Part shown: piece after piece, positions 14,710-24,114 of the stretch
Position numbering within the stretch: position 1 is the first letter of the stretch
Layout of the letters: every line of letters begins with the position of its first letter
Made by a program: the position numbers and the translations under genes
Origin: QYOJ01 sp043810345
GTDB lineage: Bacteria > Bacteroidota > Bacteroidia > Bacteroidales > FEN-979
Assembly (NCBI GenBank): GCA_043810345.1
Contig: JBDROF010000034.1
Span: 1 to 57,005 of the forward strand
Reading direction: 5' to 3'
DNA: 57,005 nt
The notes under the pieces: generated by a model
What the model was told of the DNA's origin: nothing
The model's database searches: none
The model's input: the letters and a program-made list of their open reading frames with translations, nothing else

Positions 14710-17055
14710 ATGAGATCCCTCTTTTTTATTTCCATGATAGTATGCTGGATGCTGGTCACACATATACAGGCACAGATCCAGACCGTAACGTACGTGAAAG
14801 ACCCTCAGGCAAACCCACCCGACCTACCCGTTTCCCTGCAGCATGTGGAAGCCTCCCTGAAATTCGAACCGGCTGCCTGGCGGGTCCTAGGAGAAGCGTT
14901 GATCCGATTTGTTCCACTCGGATACCAAACTGATTCAATCCTCTTTCTGACTCCCGGATTCAACGTGGAACACGTCAGGATCAACAGGAAGGATGTCCTG
15001 TTCCACAGCGATGGGAAAAACACCGTTGTATATCCTGAAGCCGGGATGCAGAAAGGGGAAGCGTACACCCTCTCCATGGTTTATGAGTCAACTCCCGTGG
15101 CAACCGGGATCTATTTTGTTGGCTGGAAACCGGAAGAGGAGGGGAAACGCAGGCAGATCTGGGCACACCGCCCGTTCGGGTGGCTGCCTTACATGGATGG
15201 CCGTGTAACAATGGACATACAGATCACCTTCGACAGTGATTATTCAGTGTTTACGAATGGTGTTCGTGTCTCCGTCAAGGATCATGGTGATGGAACCTCC
15301 ACCTGGCATTACCGGTTGGAACAAAACCATCCCTATTTTTCCACGGCGCTTGGGATCAGCGATTGGGACTTCAAAGCCGATAAAACAACGCGGGGAGTTC
15401 CCCTGGAGTTACTCTACTACCGGGGTATGGAAAAGAAGGTAGAACCGACCTATCAGTTTACCAGGGAGATGTTTGATTTTTTTGAAGAGGAGATGGGAGT
15501 TCCCTATCCATACGATGTATACCGGGAGATCCCTGTGATTGATTACATGTATGGCGGGATGGAGTGTACCACCTCCACCATCTTCGGGGATTACATGTTG
15601 ATTGATCACCGGGCTTACTGGCAACGGAATTACATCAATGTGAATGCCCATGAACTGGCCCATCAGTGGTTTGGCGATTACATCGGCCACCTGGCCAATC
15701 AGGATGTATGGCTCACGGAGAGCTTCGGGACCTATTGGGCCAAGATGTTTGAACGTTCGGTTTTTGGAGAGGAATATTACGAGAATATGGTAAGGGAGGA
15801 GCAATCGGCAGCGTTGCAGGCCTCCCGGGAAAACAATTACCCGGTCGGTTTCAGCCAGGGCGGCCGGGCACGTATTTACGACAAAGGATCGGTGGTGCTG
15901 GGAATGCTCCGTGATGTGATGGGCGACCGTGAATTCCGCGATGCGGTCAGAAGCTATCTCTTGAAGTTCGGATACGGTTCTGCCGAAACCCGGGACCTTT
16001 TCCGGACTGTCTACGATGTTACCGGGCGCTCCTACGACTGGTTCTTCGATCAGTGGGTACGGCGCCCGGGCGAACCCCATTACGCGGTCAGTTACCGGGT
16101 ACTGGATGATACCACCGGATCACGAAATACCTTTGTCAGGGTGGAACAGGCACATCCGACAAATGATCTGACCGGCCTCTTCCGGATGCCGGTATGGATT
16201 CAGGTTTGGTACACCGATGGATCGGCTGACTCCCTGCAGGCGTGGATCGAAGAGCAGCTCCATGAGGTTCGGGTTCCCAATCCAGGGAGAAAGAAGATCG
16301 ACTACCTGCTTTTTGATCCGGGCAACCACATCCTGAAACAGGTGACATTTGATCGATCTCTTAAAGAGCTTGCCTCCCAGGCGCTGAAAGCTCCACACAT
16401 GATTGACCGGTACAATGCGCTGGTGGCTTTGCAGGCGGTGCCGCTTAACGGGAAAAGGGATTTACTGATTGAGTGTTATGGATCTGAGACATTCCACCTG
16501 ACCAGGTCTGAGATCCTTCGCCAACTGGCCGGTGACACTTTAGCAGGGACCATGGAGCTGTTCAGACAAGCGATGCATGACCCCGATGCCGAAGTGCGCA
16601 AAACGGTTTTACTGATCCTGGACCCTATTCCGTTCAACTTGAAAACAGATGCTGAAACCTTGCTCCGCGACAGCTCCTACCTGAATGTTGAACTGGCGCT
16701 GGAGAGATTGTGCCGGGACTTCCCGGGTGATGTGCCGGAATACCTGGAGATGACGGCCAGAGAGATTGGCTGGAGAGGTAAGAACATCCGCATGAAATGG
16801 CTGCAACTATCCATTGAGAACTGGAAACTGGAGTTCCTTCCGGAGTTGATCTCCTACACAGCCCCAAACCAGGAGTTTGAAACCCGGATGAATGCCTTTA
16901 ATACCCTGAGAAAGCTGGGATATATCGATGAAACCATCGTCCTAAATGCCAGAGAGGCCTCCAGGCACTGGAACAATAAGCTGGCCGTTGTGGCACGTGA
17001 TTTCCTCAGCTACTTTTACCAGATAGATGAATACAAGGAGCTGATTGATGAGTAA
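14710..17055 (+). CDS. M1-family metallopeptidase (secreted aminopeptidase)
   Basis: A 781-residue gluzincin peptidase exported by a signal peptide (residues 1-21, ending in HIQAQ). The zinc site is complete: His-314, Glu-315 and His-318 in HELAHQWFGD, and Glu-337 in WLTESFG. The upstream substrate motif reads GGMECTTS in place of the more usual GxMEN, as is common among Bacteroidota M1 enzymes. The last 250 residues are alpha-helical and HEAT-like (repeats such as PDAEVRKTVLLIL). It would trim peptides in the periplasm or outside the cell. The MFS transporter gene follows with an 8-bp overlap. Confidence 0.95.
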   Translation: MRSLFFISMIVCWMLVTHIQAQIQTVTYVKDPQANPPDLPVSLQHVEASLKFEPAAWRVLGEALIRFVPLGYQTDSILFLTPGFNVEHVRINRKDVLFHSDGKNTVVYPEAGMQKGEAYTLSMVYESTPVATGIYFVGWKPEEEGKRRQIWAHRPFGWLPYMDGRVTMDIQITFDSDYSVFTNGVRVSVKDHGDGTSTWHYRLEQNHPYFSTALGISDWDFKADKTTRGVPLELLYYRGMEKKVEPTYQFTREMFDFFEEEMGVPYPYDVYREIPVIDYMYGGMECTTSTIFGDYMLIDHRAYWQRNYINVNAHELAHQWFGDYIGHLANQDVWLTESFGTYWAKMFERSVFGEEYYENMVREEQSAALQASRENNYPVGFSQGGRARIYDKGSVVLGMLRDVMGDREFRDAVRSYLLKFGYGSAETRDLFRTVYDVTGRSYDWFFDQWVRRPGEPHYAVSYRVLDDTTGSRNTFVRVEQAHPTNDLTGLFRMPVWIQVWYTDGSADSLQAWIEEQLHEVRVPNPGRKKIDYLLFDPGNHILKQVTFDRSLKELASQALKAPHMIDRYNALVALQAVPLNGKRDLLIECYGSETFHLTRSEILRQLAGDTLAGTMELFRQAMHDPDAEVRKTVLLILDPIPFNLKTDAETLLRDSSYLNVELALERLCRDFPGDVPEYLEMTAREIGWRGKNIRMKWLQLSIENWKLEFLPELISYTAPNQEFETRMNAFNTLRKLGYIDETIVLNAREASRHWNNKLAVVARDFLSYFYQIDEYKELIDE

Positions 17056-18280
17056 GACACGCATCATCACCCGGACAGTCCTGCTGATATCTTTTGTCAG
17101 TTTCTTCAATGACATTGCCAGCGAGATGCTCTACCCCGTGATGCCCGTTTACCTGCGTTCGATCGGTTTTTCCATCCTGCTGATCGGGATCCTGGAAGGG
17201 ATTGCAGAAGCAACCGCCGGATTGAGTAAAGGGTATTTCGGAAACCTCTCCGACCTCCGGCGGAAGCGGTTGCCATTTATCCAGATCGGTTATGTCCTGA
17301 GCGCACTCTCCAAACCGCTGATGGCCCTCTTCATATACCCCCTGTGGATCTTCTTCGCCCGTACACTTGACCGGCTGGGGAAAGGGGTGCGCACAGGATC
17401 ACGGGATGCCATACTCAGCGATGAAACAACCCCGGAGAACAAAGGAAAGGTATTTGGATTTCACCGGGGCATGGATACCCTGGGAGCCGCTATAGGTCCT
17501 GCCCTGGCACTGATTTACCTCTACTTTTTTCCGGAACAGTACCGGTGGCTCTTTTTCCTGGCCTTCATTCCCGGACTGGCGGCTATCCTGTTGACCTTTT
17601 TTATCAGGGAGAAGAAGAAAATCGCCCCTGTGAAAACTCCAGCCAAAATCCATTTTCTCTCCTATTTTTCCTACTGGAAACGGGCCGGATCAGGATATCG
17701 GTTGCTGGCTGCAGGAATGCTCCTCTTTACCCTGTTCAATAGTTCGGATGTGTTCCTGTTACTGGCGGTGAAAGAACAGGGCTTGTCAGATGTTCAGATG
17801 ATTGGAGTTTACATCTTTTTTAACCTCATATTTGCTGCTTTTTCCTACCCGGTAGGATGGCTGGCTGATCGTATCGGCCTTAAAACCATGCTGATCGCCG
17901 GGCTGATGATCTTCAGTGCCGTCTATTTCGGATTTGGATGGGCGGGATCAATGTGGGTGTTCGGCATTCTTTTTTTCGGATACGGCCTCTACGCTGCCTG
18001 TACTGACGGGATCTCCAAAGCACTGATCACCAACCTGGCCGACCGGAAAGACACTGCCACCGCCATTGGCTTGTTTACCAGCCTCTCGAGCCTCCTGACC
18101 CTCCTGGCCAGCAGTATGGCCGGATTTCTTTGGTTCACGTTGGGATCGCAATGGATGTTTATCATCTCCGGAATAGGGGTGGGAATAACAGTACTATACT
18201 TCCTGCTGACCATGAAAAGAATAGGATCTCCGGGTTCCAGCTCACAGGGGGAGTCGATCGAGACGCAAGAGATCACTTGA
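17048..18280 (+). CDS. MFS transporter
   Basis: A 410-residue major facilitator with twelve hydrophobic segments. The start is ATG 17048, in an 8-bp overlap with the peptidase stop codon; a TTG one codon earlier is also in frame. Conserved elements include FFNDIASEMLYPVMPVY in helix 1 and FARTLDRLGKGVRTGSRDAI around helix 4, which mark a widespread uncharacterised group of drug/solute MFS exporters. The second half repeats the pattern with GWLADRIGLKTML. The substrate is unknown. Coupling to a peptidase suggests peptide or amino acid related transport, but this is inference. The 3' end overlaps the convergent LruC gene by 8 bp. Confidence 0.92.
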   Translation: MSKTRIITRTVLLISFVSFFNDIASEMLYPVMPVYLRSIGFSILLIGILEGIAEATAGLSKGYFGNLSDLRRKRLPFIQIGYVLSALSKPLMALFIYPLWIFFARTLDRLGKGVRTGSRDAILSDETTPENKGKVFGFHRGMDTLGAAIGPALALIYLYFFPEQYRWLFFLAFIPGLAAILLTFFIREKKKIAPVKTPAKIHFLSYFSYWKRAGSGYRLLAAGMLLFTLFNSSDVFLLLAVKEQGLSDVQMIGVYIFFNLIFAAFSYPVGWLADRIGLKTMLIAGLMIFSAVYFGFGWAGSMWVFGILFFGYGLYAACTDGISKALITNLADRKDTATAIGLFTSLSSLLTLLASSMAGFLWFTLGSQWMFIISGIGVGITVLYFLLTMKRIGSPGSSSQGESIETQEIT

Positions 18281-20558
18281 AGGTGATGTCGTAGATCATG
18301 TACTCGTTTCTATATCCCGGCAGGTTCTTGTACCAGTCGGGAAAAATATTTCCGCTATACTGGCACCATTCTGCAAAATGCCTGTACCCGTATAGGATCG
18401 CTATGTATTCATAGGTGTATTGGTACTTCTCGGTGATATTTGCAGCCCAGAGGAGATTTTTTTTGGTTTTGTAGTACCTGCCTTCGATGGGTTTGGAGTC
18501 GTCATCGGCTGTGCCAAAGTATACAGGATTCGCCAGGGAAGTGGGAATGTAGTCTGGCATGTGGATCTCGATGCTCCTGTCCAGGTTTTTGATCAGGAAG
18601 GGATTGTAGGGAGGAGATCCAACCAGGATTTGATCCTGGGGAATGGCAAAATGGATGTTGATAAAGACCGAGTCGGAATAACCGGCGGGATAATCGGCGA
18701 GGGTATTGAACTCCGATCTGGGACCAACCCGGTGGATGATGTTATCGGCATTATCCCATACTATGATCGTGGCATGTTCCTGTGAACTTTCGGTTCCGTT
18801 CTCATTCAGATTGATATATCCGAATTTATAGATGTATCCGGATACGGATCCAACCACTTCAGGTATGATCTGATCGAGCTGGAATCCAAATCCGTTTTTT
18901 AGGGCAGCTCCGGCCGCCCGAAGATAGAATTTCGGTTGAATATCCACCACCTGGTTCCAGGAATTGGTGACAATCCGGAATTGATAATCGATCACTGCGT
19001 CATTCATGTCGTAATCACCTTGAAAAGGCCAGAGATCTTCAAAGATAAGGCTACCGAAAGCAGATGCACTCGGGTACCAGCTTAAGAATGCTCGTTCACT
19101 ATCAGCAGGAAAATCGTCGAGTAAATTCGGCACACCATCCCCATCCGAATCGCTGACATCAGGCTGACCGCTTCCTTCGGGGTTGCAGATCCCTGTCGGA
19201 ATGTACGCGCTGGCATCTGCAATTGGCTTCAGGATGGCGCCTTCCAGAAAGTTCTCAGGATAGCTGCCTGAGAGGAGGGTCCCATCAGGAGTTAGCATCT
19301 CCACAGCTCCTGAAAGAAATCCTTGCGGTCCGATAATACTGCCGGAAGCCGTGCACTTGATGACACTGGTGGATCCCTCCCCGGCAACCGTGTTTTTCAT
19401 CGTAAATACGGGAGTTGAGATCATCGACTGATTCTGCAGGACCAGTTTGGCCCCTTCGTTCACAGTCACTTCCATTGCTGCATACAGATAACCGTTACTG
19501 GAGTTGAATTCCATCGTATTAAATATGACTTGCTGATGACAGCCAATGTTGCAGCTATTCTGGACAGTCTTTCCATTGAAGTAGATGTTCCCGAAGACCT
19601 CAATCGTTCCGTGGTTAATGACATTGCCGGATACCTCCCAGTTGCTGTTGACCGATAAGAATCCCAGGTTTTCCAATTCACATGCCGTTCCCCCAATTGT
19701 ATATTGTCCGTTGATTGTCAGGTTGCCAAAATTCCGCAGTACATCGGGATGGGTAAAGTTGTTGTTGATCAGGACCGTGCCCCAATTCTGCAGAAAGGAA
19801 TTGTGAATCATCGAGATGGACCCGATGGTGACTTGACCCTCCCCGAACACCCACAAGGAACAGTTCCGGGTCATACTAATAGAGCTAATGGTGGCCGAAC
19901 CCGTAGAGGTAATGATGAGTTTGCATGTTGCCTCCTCCTGGCCCATGCTGATGGTTCCGTTGAAGGTGCCACACACTTTTAACGTCCCATCATGGATAGA
20001 AATATGTCCGCTGTAACTGTCGGTTATGCAATAGGTCAGGCCGTTTTCAATCATAACTGTACCGCTGCCTGTCAACAGGGAATCGCACCCGGATTCACAG
20101 TCAGGCTCATTGACACTCAGCGAACTCATCTTCCCGCCTCCCTTCCCGGAAAAGGTGTAGTTGATGGTATTTTCGACAGGCACTTCAATTGTTTCACTGA
20201 ATCCGGTAACCGTTTTCAGCTGGAGAAAGAGAGAGGTAACAGCAGTTGATACCCTCATCCTGGCCTGGAACGGATAATCGAACCCTGCAGAACCGCTAAT
20301 CATAAGCTTTCCTTCATTCAGAGGGTCTCCCAGGTAAACAGCTATCCGCGACAAGGTTCCAACAGGGAGAGCAGGTAACGTAGTGGCGATATTCAGATTG
20401 ATCTCCCGGGAGGTCTGCCAGTTAAAATCGAACGGAACCTCCAGGTCATCCATACTGCCGATACCAGGCTCCCGAACATCGATCGTTTTTCTGCAACCTG
20501 TCAGGGTTAATAAAAGTATGCCTGCTCCAAGGGCGATAAGTAACTTAAAAGATTTCAT
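18273..20558 (-). CDS. LruC domain-containing lipoprotein
   Basis: A 761-residue surface-type lipoprotein. The lipobox is LTLTGC, with the mature start at about Cys-22. Residues about 150-430 are a repetitive, beta-solenoid-like region with many short Thr/Ser/Asn-rich strands and paired cysteines (NEPDCESGC). The last 300 residues contain a calcium-binding-like SDSDGDGVPNLLDDFPAD stretch, the LruC domain core SLIFEDLWPFQGDYDMND and the end PGYRNEYMIYDITFK. LruC domains occur in Bacteroidota and Leptospira surface proteins of unknown role. The second LruC gene upstream shares the same start-to-end plan, so the two are paralogues. Confidence 0.9.
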   Translation of the reverse strand: MKSFKLLIALGAGILLLTLTGCRKTIDVREPGIGSMDDLEVPFDFNWQTSREINLNIATTLPALPVGTLSRIAVYLGDPLNEGKLMISGSAGFDYPFQARMRVSTAVTSLFLQLKTVTGFSETIEVPVENTINYTFSGKGGGKMSSLSVNEPDCESGCDSLLTGSGTVMIENGLTYCITDSYSGHISIHDGTLKVCGTFNGTISMGQEEATCKLIITSTGSATISSISMTRNCSLWVFGEGQVTIGSISMIHNSFLQNWGTVLINNNFTHPDVLRNFGNLTINGQYTIGGTACELENLGFLSVNSNWEVSGNVINHGTIEVFGNIYFNGKTVQNSCNIGCHQQVIFNTMEFNSSNGYLYAAMEVTVNEGAKLVLQNQSMISTPVFTMKNTVAGEGSTSVIKCTASGSIIGPQGFLSGAVEMLTPDGTLLSGSYPENFLEGAILKPIADASAYIPTGICNPEGSGQPDVSDSDGDGVPNLLDDFPADSERAFLSWYPSASAFGSLIFEDLWPFQGDYDMNDAVIDYQFRIVTNSWNQVVDIQPKFYLRAAGAALKNGFGFQLDQIIPEVVGSVSGYIYKFGYINLNENGTESSQEHATIIVWDNADNIIHRVGPRSEFNTLADYPAGYSDSVFINIHFAIPQDQILVGSPPYNPFLIKNLDRSIEIHMPDYIPTSLANPVYFGTADDDSKPIEGRYYKTKKNLLWAANITEKYQYTYEYIAILYGYRHFAEWCQYSGNIFPDWYKNLPGYRNEYMIYDITFK

Positions 20559-20581
20559 CGGCTTAGTATTTCTGCAAAATA

Positions 20582-20589
20582 CAAAAATA
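20582..20589 (-). promoter_or_regulatory. Promoter -7 box of the first LruC gene
   Basis: The minus strand reads TATTTTTG, a full TAnnTTTG match, 24 bp upstream of the ATG at 20558. The -33 element is not clear. Confidence 0.45.
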
Positions 20590-20656
20590 GTACAGTTAAG
20601 GGTAGAACACTAACAATAATTTGCAATCAATTGACATAGTGCCTATCCCAAAACAG

Positions 20657-20688
20657 GGAGGCTGTCTCATGTGTATAAGACAGCCTCC
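20657..20688 (-). terminator. Strong hairpin downstream of the second LruC gene
   Basis: An 11-bp perfect stem, GGAGGCTGTCT (20657-20667) with 20678-20688, lies 23 bp past the stop codon of the second LruC gene. On the minus strand it is followed by CTGTTTTG, a weak T-run. It probably ends transcription or stabilises the 3' end. The loop-side sequence resembles part of the Tn5 mosaic end with two bases missing, which I regard as coincidence. Confidence 0.5.
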
Positions 20689-20710
20689 AACCGGATGAAC
20701 CCGGGTACGA

Positions 20711-23700
20711 TTAATAGATGTTCTGATTGTTCCGGTAACCCGGCAGGTTGAGATACCAGTCGGTGTAAGAGGTGCCGGATGATTCTGCCCATTCGGCGAA
20801 GTGCAGGTAAGCGGTAAGGATATCTTTTTTCTCGAGGGGCCAGTTGTAATTGGACGGTACCTCAAACGCCCATGGCAATCCTGTTGACGACCGGTAATAC
20901 AACCCCTGGGAAGGATTCGAAGCATCGTCCGATGTCCCGAAATAAACTGGATTAACCAATGCAGTGGGTGGTTGGTCTTTCAGATGGATCTCATGTCCCC
21001 TCTCCTGACCCACAAAGATAAAAGGATTGTACGGGGGGATTCCGATGCTGCTTTGTGGAGTGGAGAAATGGACAGTGACTGTTTGTACGGAAGTTTGTGT
21101 TGTATAACCGTCATGAATGGTGTTTACTATTCCATGCCCTAGCAATGTATTCACGGCATCTACCGGGAAAAAGACCGTGTTGTTGGTATGCCCGAGCTCA
21201 AATCCTTTCGGATCAAGGAGGATGGCATTCCCAAGTTTGATGCATCCAAGAATGCTCGCCACATTGGTTGGAGAAGTGCTCAGAGAGATCCCGAAACCAT
21301 TGTTCAACGAAGCTCCGGCCGCCATGATCTGCAACTTGAGGATCAGGTCCACCACGTTGTTTTGTGCATTGGTCACAATGGTGTAATTGAAGTTCATCAC
21401 CAGGTCGTTGCAGTCGTAGTCGCCATAAGCAGGCCAGAGATCTTCAAAAGTGAAGGATCCGAAATCACACTGGTTCGGATAATAGGAGTTGAAAGCCCGG
21501 GTTGCATCGGTGGGGTATGCATCAAGGTTATCCATAATGCCATCCCCATCAGTATCGGTCGTGCTTCCGGCCTGCAATATTGTCAGAATCAGCGTTTTAT
21601 TATCACTTCCGGCACTGTTTGTCGCGGTGAGCGGAATGTTGTAGATGCCGGATGTAGTCGGGATACCACTTATGATGTTCACACTAAAACTCAATCCTCC
21701 TGGTAAACTTGTGGCACTGCAAGTAATGGGGGTAGTCCCCGACACGGTAATTGCATAGCTGAACGGTTGATTTACCACTCCTGTCGCGGTTAAAGCGCTG
21801 GTGATCACAGGAGGCTGCACTCCCTCGTTAATCGTGATTGCCAGGATCTTGGTATCAGAACCGAAGGAATTGGTAGCGGTCATTGTAACATTCGTCGAAC
21901 CAGGATTGCTAGGGGTTCCGTTGATGGCGTGGCTGCCTGAATTAAAGGTTAATCCGCCCGGGAGATTCAGGGCTGTGTAAGTGATGGTGGCATTTCCGCT
22001 GGCGGTGATGGTGTAAGTTGAAAACAACACTCCTACTGTTCCCGTCGCCGTGAGTGCGCTGGTAATTACCGGAGGTTGTCCGACCGTCAGTACCAGTGTT
22101 CCCGTGGTGGTTCCACCTGAGTTGGTAGCTGCCAGGGTGATACTGTATGTACCGGCAGAGGTCGGAACACCGGTGATCTGGTTCGTAACAGCACTGAATG
22201 ACAAACCGGCGGGCAAATTGGTCGCATTGTAGGTGATCGTACCTGAACCGGAAGCCGTGATGGTATAGGTGAATGACTGGTTCACCGGAGTGGATGCGGT
22301 CAGGGAACTGGTAATCACAGGTGGGGCGGTTGGCAGGGTAATCGTGAATACCAGCGTTTTGGTATCGGTCCCCATCAAATTATCCGCAGTCAGGGCGACA
22401 TTGTAAGTTCCAGTGGAAGCGGGCGTGCCGCTGATCGTTTTTGTGGAGGGATTGAACGTCAGTCCGGAAGGCAGGTTAGTGGCATTGCAGGTAATTGGTG
22501 TGGTCCCAGTTGCTGTGAGTACATATGGAGTGATGGATTGGTTGACAATTCCACCGGCAACCAGTGAACTGGTGATGGTGGGTGCAGCCGGCATCGTACA
22601 ACTGGGAACCGGAATCGTGTATCCGGGATTGTGAAACGTGACATTCGGGCCGCAGGTTCCGGTGGCAACATTAAGAAAGCCTGCCCAGCAATCGATATAC
22701 CCGGTCAGGACAGAACCTGATCTTATTTCACTCTTTAAGGAGCTTGTCGTCGAGCCCGTTGCTTTGATCTGGGATCCCTGAGAGGCTGGACCGTTAATAG
22801 TTCCTTTATCAACAGTGAAAATCTTGGTTTGGAAAAGAGTTTGAAGTCCAAAATTCGTGGTGGAGTTGTCAAAGAATTTAGATATCCCTCCGACATGGAC
22901 ATACCCATTATTTGTAAAAATGCCCTTCTGGTCAAAAGCGGTATTACTGGCACTGGTTACGTACATTGAGCAATTATTGGTAAAAACGAAGCCGGAATAA
23001 TTGGTAAAGTCATTCATAAAAGTCATCGCGCCATTGTTTGTGACCGTACTTTTATTGGTCACGGAAGTGGTCACGTTCATGGTGCCCCAGTTTTGTAAGG
23101 GGGCCCTGAATTCCATAATTCCGGAAACCGGGAGGTTCAGACTTCCATAATTTTGAACAGTATACTCGAGATTGTTCTTAGGAAGACAAAGTGTGCCGGA
23201 GGGAGTTACGACAATTGTTCCGTAAGTACTGGTGGAGCCATAACTGTTAACAGTGGCTGTACCGCAGATCCGCAACGTGCCTCCTCCGATGATCTTCAGG
23301 TTGTTAAAAACGGCTGATGTGCCGGCGTTCACACATACCGTCTGTCCCGAGTTGATCACCAGGTTAGTGTTTGTTCCGGAAACCATACTGGTACATCCGA
23401 TTGTGCAATCGTTCCCTGTTATGGAATTGACCTCTTTCAGTCCGCCTCCCTTTTTCCCGAAATCATAGGTGACAGTATTCCCTGTAATCGGGACAGACAC
23501 ATACTCATTATTCCCGTCGGCAGAAAGTCTGCCAACAAATACATTCGCTAACCGGGTGGGTAATCGCAGAGCATTTTTAAACTGGTTGTTCTGATCCAGC
23601 GGTCCTGTCATGATCAACTTTCCCCCTTCGGCCGGATTACCCTGGTAAATCTGGACAATATTCTGCGCGGTTTGCTTCAGGGACGGCACCTTGATGGTGG

Positions 23701-23881
23701 CTTCGGCCTCCCTAAAGCTCTCAAACTCGAAATTGGAGGCAACTTTTAATTCCGTAAATTTGATCGGTTGATTGTTTGTATCAATCTTTTTTCTGCATCC
23801 CGTATGGAATAAAAAAGTGATACTTATTATGGAAAGGAATCCAAAAAGGATGAACCTGTTCTCTAAAACCCGGTTTTTCAT
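20711..23881 (-). CDS. LruC domain-containing lipoprotein with four putative Ig (He_PIG) repeats
   Basis: A 1056-residue lipoprotein starting at ATG 23881. The leader ends in a FHTGC lipobox. The N-terminal 420 residues resemble the solenoid region of the downstream LruC protein. Four cadherin-like/He_PIG domains of about 80 residues follow at about 435-750, each with a P.ITS.L start, ITYNATNLPAGLSF-type core and ..GTP...GTY. A DTDGDGIMDNLDAYPTDATR calcium-type stretch and the LruC domain (SFTFEDLWPAYGDYDCNDLV) complete the protein, which ends in a NLPGYRNNQNIY motif shared with its neighbour. The insertion of Ig repeats between the solenoid and LruC parts is the main difference between the two paralogues. 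Confidence 0.9.
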   Translation of the reverse strand: MKNRVLENRFILFGFLSIISITFLFHTGCRKKIDTNNQPIKFTELKVASNFEFESFREAEATIKVPSLKQTAQNIVQIYQGNPAEGGKLIMTGPLDQNNQFKNALRLPTRLANVFVGRLSADGNNEYVSVPITGNTVTYDFGKKGGGLKEVNSITGNDCTIGCTSMVSGTNTNLVINSGQTVCVNAGTSAVFNNLKIIGGGTLRICGTATVNSYGSTSTYGTIVVTPSGTLCLPKNNLEYTVQNYGSLNLPVSGIMEFRAPLQNWGTMNVTTSVTNKSTVTNNGAMTFMNDFTNYSGFVFTNNCSMYVTSASNTAFDQKGIFTNNGYVHVGGISKFFDNSTTNFGLQTLFQTKIFTVDKGTINGPASQGSQIKATGSTTSSLKSEIRSGSVLTGYIDCWAGFLNVATGTCGPNVTFHNPGYTIPVPSCTMPAAPTITSSLVAGGIVNQSITPYVLTATGTTPITCNATNLPSGLTFNPSTKTISGTPASTGTYNVALTADNLMGTDTKTLVFTITLPTAPPVITSSLTASTPVNQSFTYTITASGSGTITYNATNLPAGLSFSAVTNQITGVPTSAGTYSITLAATNSGGTTTGTLVLTVGQPPVITSALTATGTVGVLFSTYTITASGNATITYTALNLPGGLTFNSGSHAINGTPSNPGSTNVTMTATNSFGSDTKILAITINEGVQPPVITSALTATGVVNQPFSYAITVSGTTPITCSATSLPGGLSFSVNIISGIPTTSGIYNIPLTATNSAGSDNKTLILTILQAGSTTDTDGDGIMDNLDAYPTDATRAFNSYYPNQCDFGSFTFEDLWPAYGDYDCNDLVMNFNYTIVTNAQNNVVDLILKLQIMAAGASLNNGFGISLSTSPTNVASILGCIKLGNAILLDPKGFELGHTNNTVFFPVDAVNTLLGHGIVNTIHDGYTTQTSVQTVTVHFSTPQSSIGIPPYNPFIFVGQERGHEIHLKDQPPTALVNPVYFGTSDDASNPSQGLYYRSSTGLPWAFEVPSNYNWPLEKKDILTAYLHFAEWAESSGTSYTDWYLNLPGYRNNQNIY

Positions 23882-24114
23882 GGTTTGCAAGAGTTATAGT
23901 ATGAAATAATTAAGATACCTGTCATGAATTCTCCGCAATAGTAACCTTTAGGAAATTAAGACCAGATGAATTTCTGATTAAAAATGAATTATAAACCATC
24001 ACGGGTTTTATTGACGGCAAATGGGAGCGTCACTACAAAAAAATCGATTCTCTCACGGCGGGAATGGTGGAAATGTGTATATTTATGGGTTCGAACATTG
24101 ATAAAGGTTAAGCC

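Noticed and set aside
15409..16080. Long antisense frame within the M1 peptidase gene
   Set aside because: The sense strand encodes a complete metallopeptidase with its zinc site; the antisense frame shows no recognisable domain.
20657..20688. Hairpin that resembles the Tn5 mosaic end (CTGTCT..TATACACAT)
   Set aside because: Two bases of the 19-bp end are missing and no transposon lies next to it; it fits better as a 3' hairpin of the LruC gene.
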